Position numbers and translations under genes: made by a program. Below, piece by piece: positions 7,509 to 16,128 of a stretch of 41,254 nt of DNA. This DNA is from JBJFGR01 sp051892875 (lineage in GTDB: Bacteria > Pseudomonadota > Gammaproteobacteria > Enterobacterales > Succinivibrionaceae), in the NCBI GenBank assembly GCA_051892875.1, contig JBJFGR010000103.1:1-41254 (forward strand), written 5' to 3'. Position 1 is the stretch's first letter; each line of letters begins with the position of its first letter. The notes under the pieces are model-generated. The model searched no databases, had not been told where the DNA came from, and saw only the letters and a list, made by a program, of their open reading frames with translations.

Positions 7509-9794
7509 ATGACCTCAAATAAGTTTGTTATAAAAAATATCCATAAAAAGATTGCTGCTAAAGAAAATAATTATTACCAAGATATTTCTTCAAAATTTTG
7601 CAGTTGTGAGATTAATAATTCAAGATTTGTAGAATTTTTTTTACCTAATTTAAATTGCCCTCATTGTTCTATGTTAATTGAACATGAAATAGGTAAATTA
7701 GAGGGTGTTGCTACATGTTTTATAAACTTAATAAATAAAAAAATAAAGATTAGTTTTAAGGAAGATTGTAAATATACTGCGGAATCTTTTTATCCTCATG
7801 TGGTAAAAATTGTAAAAAAGCATGAACCAAGTGTTGAGGTTGAATTCATTGAAAATGAAACAATACCAGAAACAGAGATTGAAACAACAAATAATGATAA
7901 AAAATCATTAAATTTAGAAAAAATGGTATTAGTTTTTGGTGGAATTTTGTTTTTTATAGGGGTATGTATATATTATTTCACAGACATTTCAGATAGTGTA
8001 AAAGTTTCAATCTTATTATTTACTTATTTCTTTTTAGCTGTAGACATTATTGGTAAATCCTTTATGACTGTTTATAAAGGAAAAATGTTTGATGAAAATC
8101 TTTTGATGACCATTGCAACATTTGGTGCAATTGCAATAAAAGAGTATCCTGAAGCAGTAGCTGTTATGTTTTTTTATAAACTAGGTGAGTATTTTCAGGA
8201 AATGGCTTTATCTAATTCCAAAAGAGCAATTTCTCATTTAGTAGATTTAAAAGCAACTTTTGCGAATCTTCTTAAAGGAGATAATTTTATTCGAGTAAAT
8301 CCCAAAAATGTTGTAATAGGGGATAATATCATTATAAATCCTGGTGAAAAAGTTCCTTTAGATGGAGAAATCATTAAAGGTGAATCTTTTGTAAATACGA
8401 CTGTATTATCAGGAGAATCCGTACCTAAAAAATATCGAATAGGGGATACTATTTTATCAGGTTCAATTGTTGTTGACGGTCAACTTTATGTAAAAGTAAC
8501 AAAAGAATATAAGAATTCTACTGTTAAAAAGATTATTGATCTTGTTGAGAATGCATCAAGTAGAAAATCTATAGCAGAACATTTTATATCAAAATTTGCA
8601 AGATTTTACACTCCCATAGTTGTTTTTAGTGCTTTAATACTAGCATTTATACCACCTTTTATCTTTACAGATAGTGATTTTTCAACATGGCTTAATAGAG
8701 CCTTTGTTTTCTTAGTAATTTCCTGTCCTTGTGCCTTAGTGATATCAGTTCCTTTAACTTTCTTTGGAGGTATTGGTGCAGCTTCAAAAAATGGAGTTTT
8801 AATAAAGGGGAGTAATTATCTAGAAGCATTAAATAATGTAAAGATTCTAGTGTGTGATAAAACAGGAACTTTAACTAAAGGAACTTTTAAAGTAACTGCC
8901 ATTGTTCCGAATGGTGATGATATTAGTAAAAAAGATTTATTAAAATTTGCTTATATCTTAGAGCGTTATTCTAGTCATCCTATCGCAAAATCTATAGTAG
9001 ATAGTGTTGAAGAAACATCTAGGGCAGATTGGGATAAAATATGTTTAAGTGACTATAAAGAAATAGGTGGCAAAGGAGTTATAGCTATATTAGATGGTAA
9101 AAAAGTTGTAGTTGGTAACGATCGTTTATTACATGAAGAAATAAATTTTTATGTTCCAAATCAAGATGAAATCTCTATTGGAACTGTTGTATATATTGCT
9201 TTTGATAATAGATATTTAGGATATATTGTTGTAAGTGATGAATTAAGAGATGGGGTTGTTGAAGAAATTAAAGAGTTAAGAACAACAGGTATTCAAAAAG
9301 TTGTGATGTTAACAGGAGATCAGGAACAAATAGCTAAAAAAGTTGCTCAAAATATAGGTATTGATGATTATCATGCTCAATTATTACCTGCTGATAAAGT
9401 TGCTATATTAGAATCAATTCAAGAAAATAACAATAGTAGTAATAGTAATGTCGCTTTTATTGGTGATGGAATTAATGATGCACCCGTATTAGCAAGAGCA
9501 GATATTGGTATTGCTATGGGTAAAAAAGGTGTTGATATTGCAGTAGAAGCTGCGGATGTAGTATTAATGTCAGATGATTTTAAACAACTTTCAATAGCCA
9601 TAAATATTGCGAAAAAAACACATTCCATAGTAATACAAAATATTTATTTTTCAATTATTATAAAGGTTGCTTTTTTAATTTTAGGTGCTTTAGGTTTTAT
9701 AGGTTTATGGTTAGCAATTTTTGGAGATGTAGGCGTAATGATTATAGCTATTCTAAATTCTATGAGAATATTATATATTGATTTTAAGACCTAA
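7509..9794 (+). CDS. cadA: Zn/Cd/Pb-exporting P1B-type ATPase
   Basis: An inner-membrane pump that exports Zn2+, Cd2+ or Pb2+ at the cost of ATP. An N-terminal heavy-metal-associated domain carries NCPHC (Cys50, Cys53). An extra Cys31-Ser-Cys33 pair sits just upstream and may add a ligand, a feature common in Pb/Cd pumps. The membrane metal site is Cys406-Pro-Cys408 (SCPCALVISVP). The phosphorylated residue is Asp450 in DKTGTLTKG. His490-Pro491 is the P1B nucleotide-domain signature and GDGINDAP starts at 652. The CPC motif and the CadC-type partner favour divalent soft metals over copper. Length 761 aa is typical. ATG 7509 follows AGGTGAG. Confidence 0.95.
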   Translation: MTSNKFVIKNIHKKIAAKENNYYQDISSKFCSCEINNSRFVEFFLPNLNCPHCSMLIEHEIGKLEGVATCFINLINKKIKISFKEDCKYTAESFYPHVVKIVKKHEPSVEVEFIENETIPETEIETTNNDKKSLNLEKMVLVFGGILFFIGVCIYYFTDISDSVKVSILLFTYFFLAVDIIGKSFMTVYKGKMFDENLLMTIATFGAIAIKEYPEAVAVMFFYKLGEYFQEMALSNSKRAISHLVDLKATFANLLKGDNFIRVNPKNVVIGDNIIINPGEKVPLDGEIIKGESFVNTTVLSGESVPKKYRIGDTILSGSIVVDGQLYVKVTKEYKNSTVKKIIDLVENASSRKSIAEHFISKFARFYTPIVVFSALILAFIPPFIFTDSDFSTWLNRAFVFLVISCPCALVISVPLTFFGGIGAASKNGVLIKGSNYLEALNNVKILVCDKTGTLTKGTFKVTAIVPNGDDISKKDLLKFAYILERYSSHPIAKSIVDSVEETSRADWDKICLSDYKEIGGKGVIAILDGKKVVVGNDRLLHEEINFYVPNQDEISIGTVVYIAFDNRYLGYIVVSDELRDGVVEEIKELRTTGIQKVVMLTGDQEQIAKKVAQNIGIDDYHAQLLPADKVAILESIQENNNSSNSNVAFIGDGINDAPVLARADIGIAMGKKGVDIAVEAADVVLMSDDFKQLSIAINIAKKTHSIVIQNIYFSIIIKVAFLILGALGFIGLWLAIFGDVGVMIIAILNSMRILYIDFKT

Positions 9795-9814
9795 ATTATG
9801 TAAAATTTTTAACG

Positions 9815-9846
9815 ATATAAAAGGCTTATATAAAGACTTTTTTATA
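9815..9846 (+). terminator. weak AT-rich terminator after the metal ATPase
   Basis: ATATAAAAG (9815-9823) can pair with CTTTTTTATA (9837-9846), giving a weak stem containing a T run. It lies 20 bp after the ATPase stop. The stem is almost all A:T, so this call is tentative. Confidence 0.3.
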
Positions 9847-9864
9847 AAATTGTTAGTCGTAGAA

Positions 9865-10163
9865 TTAATCATCAAAATTTTGTGATTTTGCTATATTTTT
9901 AGCCATTTTTGAGTATTTTTCTTCAGCTTTATCATAAAAATGGCTAAGTTCATAATCACTTTTTCTATTAATCTCTAGTTATAATGTTAGCTATGAAATA
10001 GAGCAATAGAAACTATAAATCCTGTAATAAAACCTATTACACTACCTATAAGTTTTGCAACTGTTAAATAATTTGGAATAATCTTACTGATGAGCATTCC
10101 ACCAATTAATTTTCATCCAATAAAGTATGTCCAAATAATAATTGCGAATCCATTTAAAATCAT
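9865..10163 (-). pseudogene. decayed gene for a small membrane protein
   Basis: On the minus strand, ATG at 10163 opens a frame MILNGFAIIIWTYFIG, then TGA (10113-10115), then KLIGGMLISKIIP and a hydrophobic helix GSVIGFITGFIVSIALFHS, ending at TAA 9987-9989. A TGG-to-TGA change would explain the internal stop. In another frame immediately downstream, codons for NRKSDYELSHFYDKAEEKY and SKMAKNIAKSQNFDD run to a TAA at 9865-9867, a composition typical of a cytoplasmic tail. The two parts look like one gene of about 95 codons broken by a nonsense change and a frameshift. TGA is used as a normal stop elsewhere here (fliO), so recoding is unlikely. I do not recognise the family. Confidence 0.45.
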
Positions 10164-10187
10164 TAACTGTATTCCTCTTAGTTATTT

Positions 10188-10217
10188 AAAAACCTTGTTC
10201 TAAATATTTAGAACAAG
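10188..10217 (-). terminator. intrinsic terminator of the lipoprotein gene
   Basis: A perfect 24-bp palindrome at 10194-10217, CTTGTTCTAAAT joined to ATTTAGAACAAG, is followed on the minus strand by GGTTTTT. It lies 43 bp beyond the stop of the minus-strand lipoprotein gene. Confidence 0.75.
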
Positions 10218-10259
10218 ATATAAAACAGCATTTTTTAATTTAGAAACTAATAATAAAAA

Positions 10260-10814
10260 TTATTTTGCCAAAGATTGTGCCTCCATCGCATTCTTCGGTC
10301 CTGGAATAGATCCTTTATTAGGATCATCTTGGAAGGTTTTTAAATTTAGTTTTGGATTATCTTTATTCTCAGCAAGTTTATAGCTTTTTATATCCTTTTG
10401 AGCTTCTTCTGTATTTATTTCTTCTAAATTAGCACCTCCAACAAAAAATCCTGGTTTTAGGTATTGTTTTACATAGTAATTTTTACCTTCAACAAAATTT
10501 AAAGATAAGGAATTTTCACTGAATTCTGATTCTGTTTGAAGCTCATGAATTCCAGGTTTTACTAGTCTGAAGAAGAAGCGACATCTAGATGTTTCACCTA
10601 TGTATTGACCATCAACATATAAACTTTTCTTTAAAAATGTGCCCATAATATTACAAGTTCTGTACAGGTATAGTCCTGACCACCCAGATGGTGGCGCATT
10701 AAATTCTTTTGCGTAATTCTCACTTGAACTATCTTGAACTGCGACGTTTACACAACCTGTTAAAAGTGATGACGTTAATAGACCTAATATAACTAAACAA
10801 TTTTTCTTAATCAT
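10260..10814 (-). CDS. DUF2846-like lipoprotein
   Basis: A 184-residue predicted lipoprotein. The signal sequence ends in the lipobox LLTGC with Cys21 as the lipidated residue, so it should be membrane anchored on the periplasmic side. The core (about residues 45-145) has the pattern GLYLYRTCNIMGTFLKKSLY, VDGQYIGETSRCRFFFRLVK, PGIHELQTESEF and GKNYYVKQYL, which fits the DUF2846 family of small beta-rich lipoproteins of unknown function. The tail is Lys/Asp-rich and probably disordered. Probably co-transcribed with the small gene 40 bp upstream; a strong terminator follows. Confidence 0.8.
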   Translation of the reverse strand: MIKKNCLVILGLLTSSLLTGCVNVAVQDSSSENYAKEFNAPPSGWSGLYLYRTCNIMGTFLKKSLYVDGQYIGETSRCRFFFRLVKPGIHELQTESEFSENSLSLNFVEGKNYYVKQYLKPGFFVGGANLEEINTEEAQKDIKSYKLAENKDNPKLNLKTFQDDPNKGSIPGPKNAMEAQSLAK

Positions 10815-10854
10815 AAAAATTTTCCTTTTATTATTTTTCGCTTAAAAGCATATT

Positions 10855-11112
10855 TTATTTTTTTTGTATATGTTCCATCATTGTAAATAAAGCATTACCA
10901 AGAATAGATCTATATGTTAAACGTGAAGTTGTGCCTGTTGATTGATTATAACTGCTTTCAGGATGAACATAAGCTATCTTATAATTTGAATTATCTGTGC
11001 GATAATTTGCTGAGTATCTACAACTGTGATTTCTTAATGCTGAACATTGAGTTGTTTTGTTGTAGCCTGCGTTGGTTGAACTATACAAACTATGGGAACT
11101 ATAATTACTCAT
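10855..11112 (-). CDS. small Ser/Tyr/Asn-rich protein of unknown function
   Basis: An 85-residue frame starting at ATG 11112 with AAGGAAA a few bases upstream. The composition is rich in Ser, Tyr, Asn and Thr, with three Cys (QCSALRNHSC among them) and no clear signal peptide or membrane helix. It ends 40 bp before the lipoprotein start in the same direction, so the two are likely co-transcribed. I recognise no family. The good ribosome site and operon position argue that it is real; an overlapping plus-strand frame lacks these. Confidence 0.5.
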   Translation of the reverse strand: MSNYSSHSLYSSTNAGYNKTTQCSALRNHSCRYSANYRTDNSNYKIAYVHPESSYNQSTGTTSRLTYRSILGNALFTMMEHIQKK

Positions 11113-11230
11113 TTTTATTTCCTTATATTAAAGTGTTGGTTTATAAAAAAATTTTAAATATTCTCTTAAGCACCTTAATGATAAATTTTAATGCATGTAT
11201 GTATTTTACTTTGATTTTATCTATATATTA

Positions 11231-11250
11231 TTTTCAACTATAGTTGAAAA
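11231..11250. promoter_or_regulatory. perfect 20-bp palindrome upstream of the small gene and lipoprotein
   Basis: TTTTCAACTATAGTTGAAAA is fully self-complementary. It lies 119 bp upstream of the minus-strand small gene, in a 249-bp gene-free stretch, and contains a TTGAAA hexamer that could be a -35 box. Dimeric-repressor operator is the likeliest reading; no T tract suggests termination. Confidence 0.35.
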
Positions 11251-11332
11251 TAAAATAAAAGTTATTATTTAGCTTAATAATATTTTTTATAAGCTTAAAT
11301 TACTTTGTTTTAAGAAAATATGGATAAGAATT

Positions 11333-11357
11333 TGGAGGGAGGTGACACTCCCTTCCA
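11333..11357 (-). terminator. ppnN: GC-rich hairpin after ppnN
   Basis: On the minus strand, just after the ppnN stop, TGGAAGGGAG pairs with CTCCCTCCA with one bulged A. No strong T run follows (AAATTCTT), so it may be a poor intrinsic terminator or an mRNA 3'-end stabiliser. Confidence 0.45.
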
Positions 11358-11361
11358 TAAT

Positions 11362-12738
11362 TTAAAGAACGATTTTGTAGCAAGGTTTATATTCGTCTTG
11401 AGATATTAGTAATCTTTTTTGAACAATAAAGTCTTTTAAAAGATTATCAAGTGCTTGCATAATATCTTTATCACCATGAAGTACAAAAGGACCATTTTCC
11501 TTGATAGCTTTCATGCCATATTCTTTAACGTTGCCAGCAACAATACCTGAGAATGCTCTTCTTAGGTTTGCAGCCAATAAAGATAGAGGTTGATTATGAT
11601 GGAGGTTTAAATTGGACATACTCTCATGATTTACAATAAAATGCTCTTGTATTTCATTAGGAATATGTAATGACCAGTTAAAGTAGTATGCGTCGCTATT
11701 TATATTGCGATGTTCCTTTATAAGTTTAACACCTTTTGATGCAACTTCAACGACTTTTAATGGATCATTGATAATGATGGTATAAAGTCTTGTTACTTCA
11801 TCACCTAAAACAGCTCGAATAAATTTATCTAAAGCATTAAAGTATTCGCGACTTTCTTCTGGTCCAGTTAAGATAAGAGGTAATGGTTCATGCCTATTAG
11901 CCTTATTTGATTTTATGCTTAGAATATATAATAATTCTTCTGCAGTCCCAGGGCCTCCTGGAAAAATTATAATAGTGCTAGCAATACGCACGAAAGCTTC
12001 GAGACGTTGTTCAATATCTGATAGAATTACTAAGTGGTTTATCATAATATTAGGTGGTTCTGCAGCTATTATAGATGGTTCGGTTAAGCCTATAAATCTA
12101 CCATCCTTGTAATCTTGCATCGCATATCCAATGTGAGCACCTTTCATAGGAGCTTCCATAACACCAGGTCCACAACCTGTACAGATATCAAGTTTTCGTA
12201 AACCAAGTTGTAAACCAACTTCATAAGCATAGTTATATTCTACTTGATTAATAGCGTGTCCACCCCAGCAAACTATTAAGTTTGGATCAGCTCCTGGAAT
12301 AAAAACATTAGCAAATCTTAATGCGGAAAATAACAAACTAGTTCTTATATAATTCAAATCTTTATCAGAAGCTTTATTATCAATTACCAAGCGACTAAAA
12401 TTCTTTTTATAATTTGAAGTATGAACAATATCTCGCAACACTGCATAGAGATTGTTTTGAATATTTTTAATAATTTCGCCATTAACAAATGCACTTTCTG
12501 GAGGGTTTATTAGCTCTAGTTTTACACCTCGTTCATTTTGAATTACATTAATTTCAAAATCAGAATATTTTTGTAGAAGTACATCTGAATTATCTGTAAT
12601 GGAACCAGTATTAAGTACCGCTAATGAACATTTACGGTAAAGATCATATAAATCAGATAAAGAGGTACTTGAAATACTTTCAGCTTCTAATTGAGATAAC
12701 AATGACATATATCCCGTAGGTTGAATAACAGCAATCAT
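11362..12738 (-). CDS. ppnN: pyrimidine/purine nucleotide 5'-monophosphate nucleosidase PpnN (YgdH)
   Basis: PpnN cleaves nucleoside monophosphates to a base and ribose 5-phosphate. In E. coli it binds (p)ppGpp and links nucleotide salvage to stringent-response tolerance. The Rossmann-type LOG domain is unmistakable: WGGHAINQVEYNYAYEVG, then CTGCGPGVMEAPMKGAHIGY, and the catalytic PGGPGTAEE at 260-268. The N-terminal ~140 and C-terminal ~100 residues match the extensions that separate PpnN from shorter LOG proteins. The 458-aa length is close to E. coli's 454. It starts 4 bp after the degenerate GGDEF gene, so the two form an operon. Confidence 0.95.
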   Translation of the reverse strand: MIAVIQPTGYMSLLSQLEAESISSTSLSDLYDLYRKCSLAVLNTGSITDNSDVLLQKYSDFEINVIQNERGVKLELINPPESAFVNGEIIKNIQNNLYAVLRDIVHTSNYKKNFSRLVIDNKASDKDLNYIRTSLLFSALRFANVFIPGADPNLIVCWGGHAINQVEYNYAYEVGLQLGLRKLDICTGCGPGVMEAPMKGAHIGYAMQDYKDGRFIGLTEPSIIAAEPPNIMINHLVILSDIEQRLEAFVRIASTIIIFPGGPGTAEELLYILSIKSNKANRHEPLPLILTGPEESREYFNALDKFIRAVLGDEVTRLYTIIINDPLKVVEVASKGVKLIKEHRNINSDAYYFNWSLHIPNEIQEHFIVNHESMSNLNLHHNQPLSLLAANLRRAFSGIVAGNVKEYGMKAIKENGPFVLHGDKDIMQALDNLLKDFIVQKRLLISQDEYKPCYKIVL

Positions 12739-12742
12739 TTAT

Positions 12743-14308
12743 TTAATCCTCCAATGTTATTAGATTAGAAAATGATTTTACAATCATTAGTCCATGTTCA
12801 TCTTTTTGAGTTGATAAAATATGTTGAAGTTTTTGAATAACAGTATTTAAATTAATAGGCTTATTTAGTATAGCTCCAACGATTGATACAGATATATCGA
12901 CTTTTTCTTCTTTGTAATGGAATGGAATAGAATTTATAGAGGTAATAATTTTATTAATTAAATTATTTAAATATTTAGGATCGTTGTTATGAATTATTAA
13001 ACCAAATTGATCAGAATATAATCTTGCAACAAAATCAAAATCATTGATTGATTTTTTTAATGTTAGTGCTAAAACTTTTAGAATTTTATCTCCGACGGCT
13101 TGGTTGTATTTGTTATTAATTAATTTAAAATTATCAATATCTATATATAAAACAGACATTATCAGCCCTTGGTCCGTACCATTGATATCAATATTAAATT
13201 GTTGCTCAAAACTATAACGATTGTTCAATTGAGTTAGTAAATCTAATTTATTATAGCTTGATTTTTCAGCTATATTTTCTTTTAATTCAAAAGTTTCATT
13301 TTGAATAAAAGATATCTTATGTTCTATATCACTGAGATTTGAAAGTAATTTATCTTGAATATTTATAAAACTATTTCGTTGATTAGATAATTCTTGAAGA
13401 TTCGCAATTTTATTGCGTACAATTTCAACTTTTGATAAATCTAAAACATCAGGATCTTCAAATATTTTTTCTAAATTTATAATTTCTGAACTAAGGTGTT
13501 GATTATTTGTTTTACATGCGATAGCAACTTTTTTATTAGTATCTATATTTCTACTGAAAGAACTTTGAATAACGTTAATGTGTTCATTTATAGTTGTGAG
13601 TAAATAGGTAGTACTGTCACGTTCCTTATTAGCACCATCGATTATAATTTTTAAGATTTCTTTTACTATTAAAAAACCGCTATTGTAATCAGCTTCTTCT
13701 AATTTAGATAAATTTTCATTTATTAAAAATTTTTGTGAAGTATCTAAAATAAAAGAATCAAGCATACACTTTATTTCACTAAATATGTTTTCTGAAATTT
13801 TATCACTTTTATTTTTTTCTGAATTTAATAGGTAGTGAATAAACTTTTCTACAAGGTAAGTTGTTAGTAAAGCAAGTTTAAGAACATCATCTTTTATATT
13901 TGGTTCTTGAAGATCATACACTTCATTTTTTATATCATCAGGGATAGATGTACTCATAGATAATAACTTAGGAACTTGTATGCAATGTTGTCTAAAAGCT
14001 CCTAAAAATATTTTCATCTTTTGTTCTTTTGATTTAAGAGTAATGTATAACTTATTAAGAATGTCTGTATTAGAATTTTCTGAATTGTTTAGATTATTTT
14101 TATTTATTTCTTCAATTGATTTTTGAACTTGCTCATTACAAGATTTATCGATTTCAAAAAAAATTTCAGATAATTTTGAAATAATACTCAAGTACAGAGT
14201 ATCTTCAGTTTTCTTGATGCTCTTTAATGCTGATAGTTCATTTTCTAAAGCTGCAATTTTTTTATCTTTTGAAATTTCGCTTATGTTTTCTTTTACATCG
14301 TTATTCAT
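12743..14308 (-). CDS. GGDEF-domain protein with a degenerate signature
   Basis: A 521-residue soluble protein. Residues 1-340 are helical and partly coiled-coil with no recognised sensory domain. Residues about 355-505 form a GGDEF fold: LDLLTQLNNRYSFEQQF, then VLYIDIDNFKLINNKYNQAV, then VARLYSDQFGLIIHNND. The active-site loop GG(D/E)EF is replaced by Tyr-Ser-Asp-Gln-Phe (431-435). Diguanylate cyclase activity is therefore unlikely; such domains usually bind GTP, c-di-GMP or protein partners (family knowledge). Its only operon partner is ppnN, 4 bp downstream, so a regulatory role towards nucleotide metabolism is possible (inference). Confidence 0.85.
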   Translation of the reverse strand: MNNDVKENISEISKDKKIAALENELSALKSIKKTEDTLYLSIISKLSEIFFEIDKSCNEQVQKSIEEINKNNLNNSENSNTDILNKLYITLKSKEQKMKIFLGAFRQHCIQVPKLLSMSTSIPDDIKNEVYDLQEPNIKDDVLKLALLTTYLVEKFIHYLLNSEKNKSDKISENIFSEIKCMLDSFILDTSQKFLINENLSKLEEADYNSGFLIVKEILKIIIDGANKERDSTTYLLTTINEHINVIQSSFSRNIDTNKKVAIACKTNNQHLSSEIINLEKIFEDPDVLDLSKVEIVRNKIANLQELSNQRNSFINIQDKLLSNLSDIEHKISFIQNETFELKENIAEKSSYNKLDLLTQLNNRYSFEQQFNIDINGTDQGLIMSVLYIDIDNFKLINNKYNQAVGDKILKVLALTLKKSINDFDFVARLYSDQFGLIIHNNDPKYLNNLINKIITSINSIPFHYKEEKVDISVSIVGAILNKPINLNTVIQKLQHILSTQKDEHGLMIVKSFSNLITLED

Positions 14309-14441
14309 ATTATTATCAATGGCGTCAATGTTACCTATATATAAATAATTATATATAGATTTTGTTATATTTACTTATATTATTTTTAATAAATATGATT
14401 AGTATGGAATAATTAGGATGAGATTTATAAAATTAAAAGAA

Positions 14442-14472
14442 AACCCCACATATCTTTTGATTGAAAGTGGGG
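14442..14472 (-). terminator. intrinsic terminator of the bat operon
   Basis: On the minus strand CCCCAC (14467-14472) and GTGGGG (14444-14449) form a strong stem with a 17-nt loop. It is followed by TTTTCTTTT and lies 21 bp after the batD stop. Confidence 0.8.
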
Positions 14473-14493
14473 TGGGATAAAAGAATTTTTAGA

Positions 14494-16128
14494 TTATTTT
14501 ACAGTTCTTTGTACAGTTTCATAAATTTCACCATTCAAACCGAAAGGATTAATACCTTGTTTAGCCTTTGGTTTTTTGTAGTTTTTATTTTTTGAAATGA
14601 TTTTGTACAAATTAGTACCATTCCATTGAGCGTGATTTTGAGACCAGCATGCAGCACTCAGCTTATTTGCTTCTTCCTTCATTAATTCAAAGAAAGGGAC
14701 ATCGTTAATACCAACTATATTGTAGGTTGGATATCTCTTTTGAGCCCAAATAATGATTGCATTTCTTGCTTGGAACGGATCGGTATTTGACCACATTTTA
14801 TTAAATTGTTTCCAATAATTCAAATGATCAACGTAGCTATGGATATGACTATAAATACCATATCTAGCTTTATACCAACGAATACTATAGAATATAAATA
14901 CACCAAGCAAAATCAGTCCAAATAACAATGCTATTAAATAACTTTTTTGTTTTGAACTTTGAGGAATATAGTCATTAAAACTAAAGCCATCAACAATATA
15001 ATGTTCTGTTGGAATGCTTTCTGTATGAACAGATTTATCGTTAGGATTTACCCACTTAAATGATATTTCATTCACCACAAAATTTGTATGATTTTTTTTA
15101 GGAACAAAAACTTGTCTTATTACTTTAGTTGAAATTACTTGCTTATTCTTCATCAACTTTTCAGATTCTTGAGTATTTTCTTCATATGCATCAAAATCAT
15201 TAAGTTTTGGAAGAGTAAATTTTGGTAATTGATCTAAAGTTGTATTTGTAGCTCTGATAGTAATAGTTCTAGTTATCGGAGTACCAACTTCAACTTCATT
15301 TTTATCTTTTGGTGTCCAATCAATAGCCAAACTCAAGTTATCTGATACTATAGCAGATGGTTCTGGATTTGGAGTAACATCTACAATAATATCTTTATCT
15401 TTTTTGATAAATCTCTTGTTTGTTCTTGCATCTAAACATTGAATAATTGGTGATTTTACCTTTATTTGTCCAGGTTCGTTAAAAAATACCTTATATTCCC
15501 TAACCAAAGTCTTATTAAATTTGCGACCTGCAGATGCTTTACTGATAGTTCTTTCAGCGAACAACTCAACCTTAGCACCTTTTGCTGAAGGTGGGGTAAT
15601 ATTTTCAATTTTAAAATCGCTAGATTTTGAAATTTCTAAACGATACATAGTTAACTGACCACTCATTGGGTGGGTGTTACGAAGTTGAGTTTTTACAATG
15701 TTTTGCTGAGTGCTAACTGTATCTCTAACTTCTACGGTGTTAACCATGATCTCAAAATTTGAAGTCTTAATTTCTTTACCAATATCCATGCTAGGGATTT
15801 TTATAATACCCACTTTATTTGCTATAGTAGGTATTTTCCATTGATAAATTTTAAAACCTTTTTTTAAACTATTTAATTGTTTAAATTCAATATTACCAAC
15901 TGAAACTAAAGCGGCAAGAGGTTTGTAATTCAAGTCACCTGACTGCAAATTTTTATGTGTTTCAATTTCAATAATAAGATTAAAACTTTCGCCTTGATAT
16001 ATTTTAAATGTATCAATAGAAATCTTGATTGAGTTTTCTCTTGGAGCAGCACCAGCTGTGTTGAAGCAGAAGCTACAACCTAAGATAACTACAAACAAAA
16101 TCGCTATTATTTTTTTGATAATTACCAT
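14494..16128 (-). CDS. batD: BatD-family protein
   Basis: BatD proteins are membrane-anchored periplasmic proteins of the Bat (aerotolerance) operon; their molecular role is not settled. A signal peptide (about residues 1-28, ending GAA) is followed by beta-sandwich-like repeats with the BatD pattern IYQGESFNLIIEIE and VGTPITRTITIRA. A transmembrane helix at about 397-418 (YLIALLFGLILLGVFIFYSI) leads into a cytoplasmic tail of ~120 residues. The length of 544 aa suits the family. Its start overlaps the end of batB/C by 7 bp, implying coupled translation. It is the last gene of the operon. Confidence 0.88.
   Translation of the reverse strand: MVIIKKIIAILFVVILGCSFCFNTAGAAPRENSIKISIDTFKIYQGESFNLIIEIETHKNLQSGDLNYKPLAALVSVGNIEFKQLNSLKKGFKIYQWKIPTIANKVGIIKIPSMDIGKEIKTSNFEIMVNTVEVRDTVSTQQNIVKTQLRNTHPMSGQLTMYRLEISKSSDFKIENITPPSAKGAKVELFAERTISKASAGRKFNKTLVREYKVFFNEPGQIKVKSPIIQCLDARTNKRFIKKDKDIIVDVTPNPEPSAIVSDNLSLAIDWTPKDKNEVEVGTPITRTITIRATNTTLDQLPKFTLPKLNDFDAYEENTQESEKLMKNKQVISTKVIRQVFVPKKNHTNFVVNEISFKWVNPNDKSVHTESIPTEHYIVDGFSFNDYIPQSSKQKSYLIALLFGLILLGVFIFYSIRWYKARYGIYSHIHSYVDHLNYWKQFNKMWSNTDPFQARNAIIIWAQKRYPTYNIVGINDVPFFELMKEEANKLSAACWSQNHAQWNGTNLYKIISKNKNYKKPKAKQGINPFGLNGEIYETVQRTVK

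Noticed and set aside
10914..11243. Plus-strand frame of 109 codons opposite the small Ser/Tyr-rich gene
   Set aside because: It has no ribosome site, and the minus-strand frame has one plus an operon partner.
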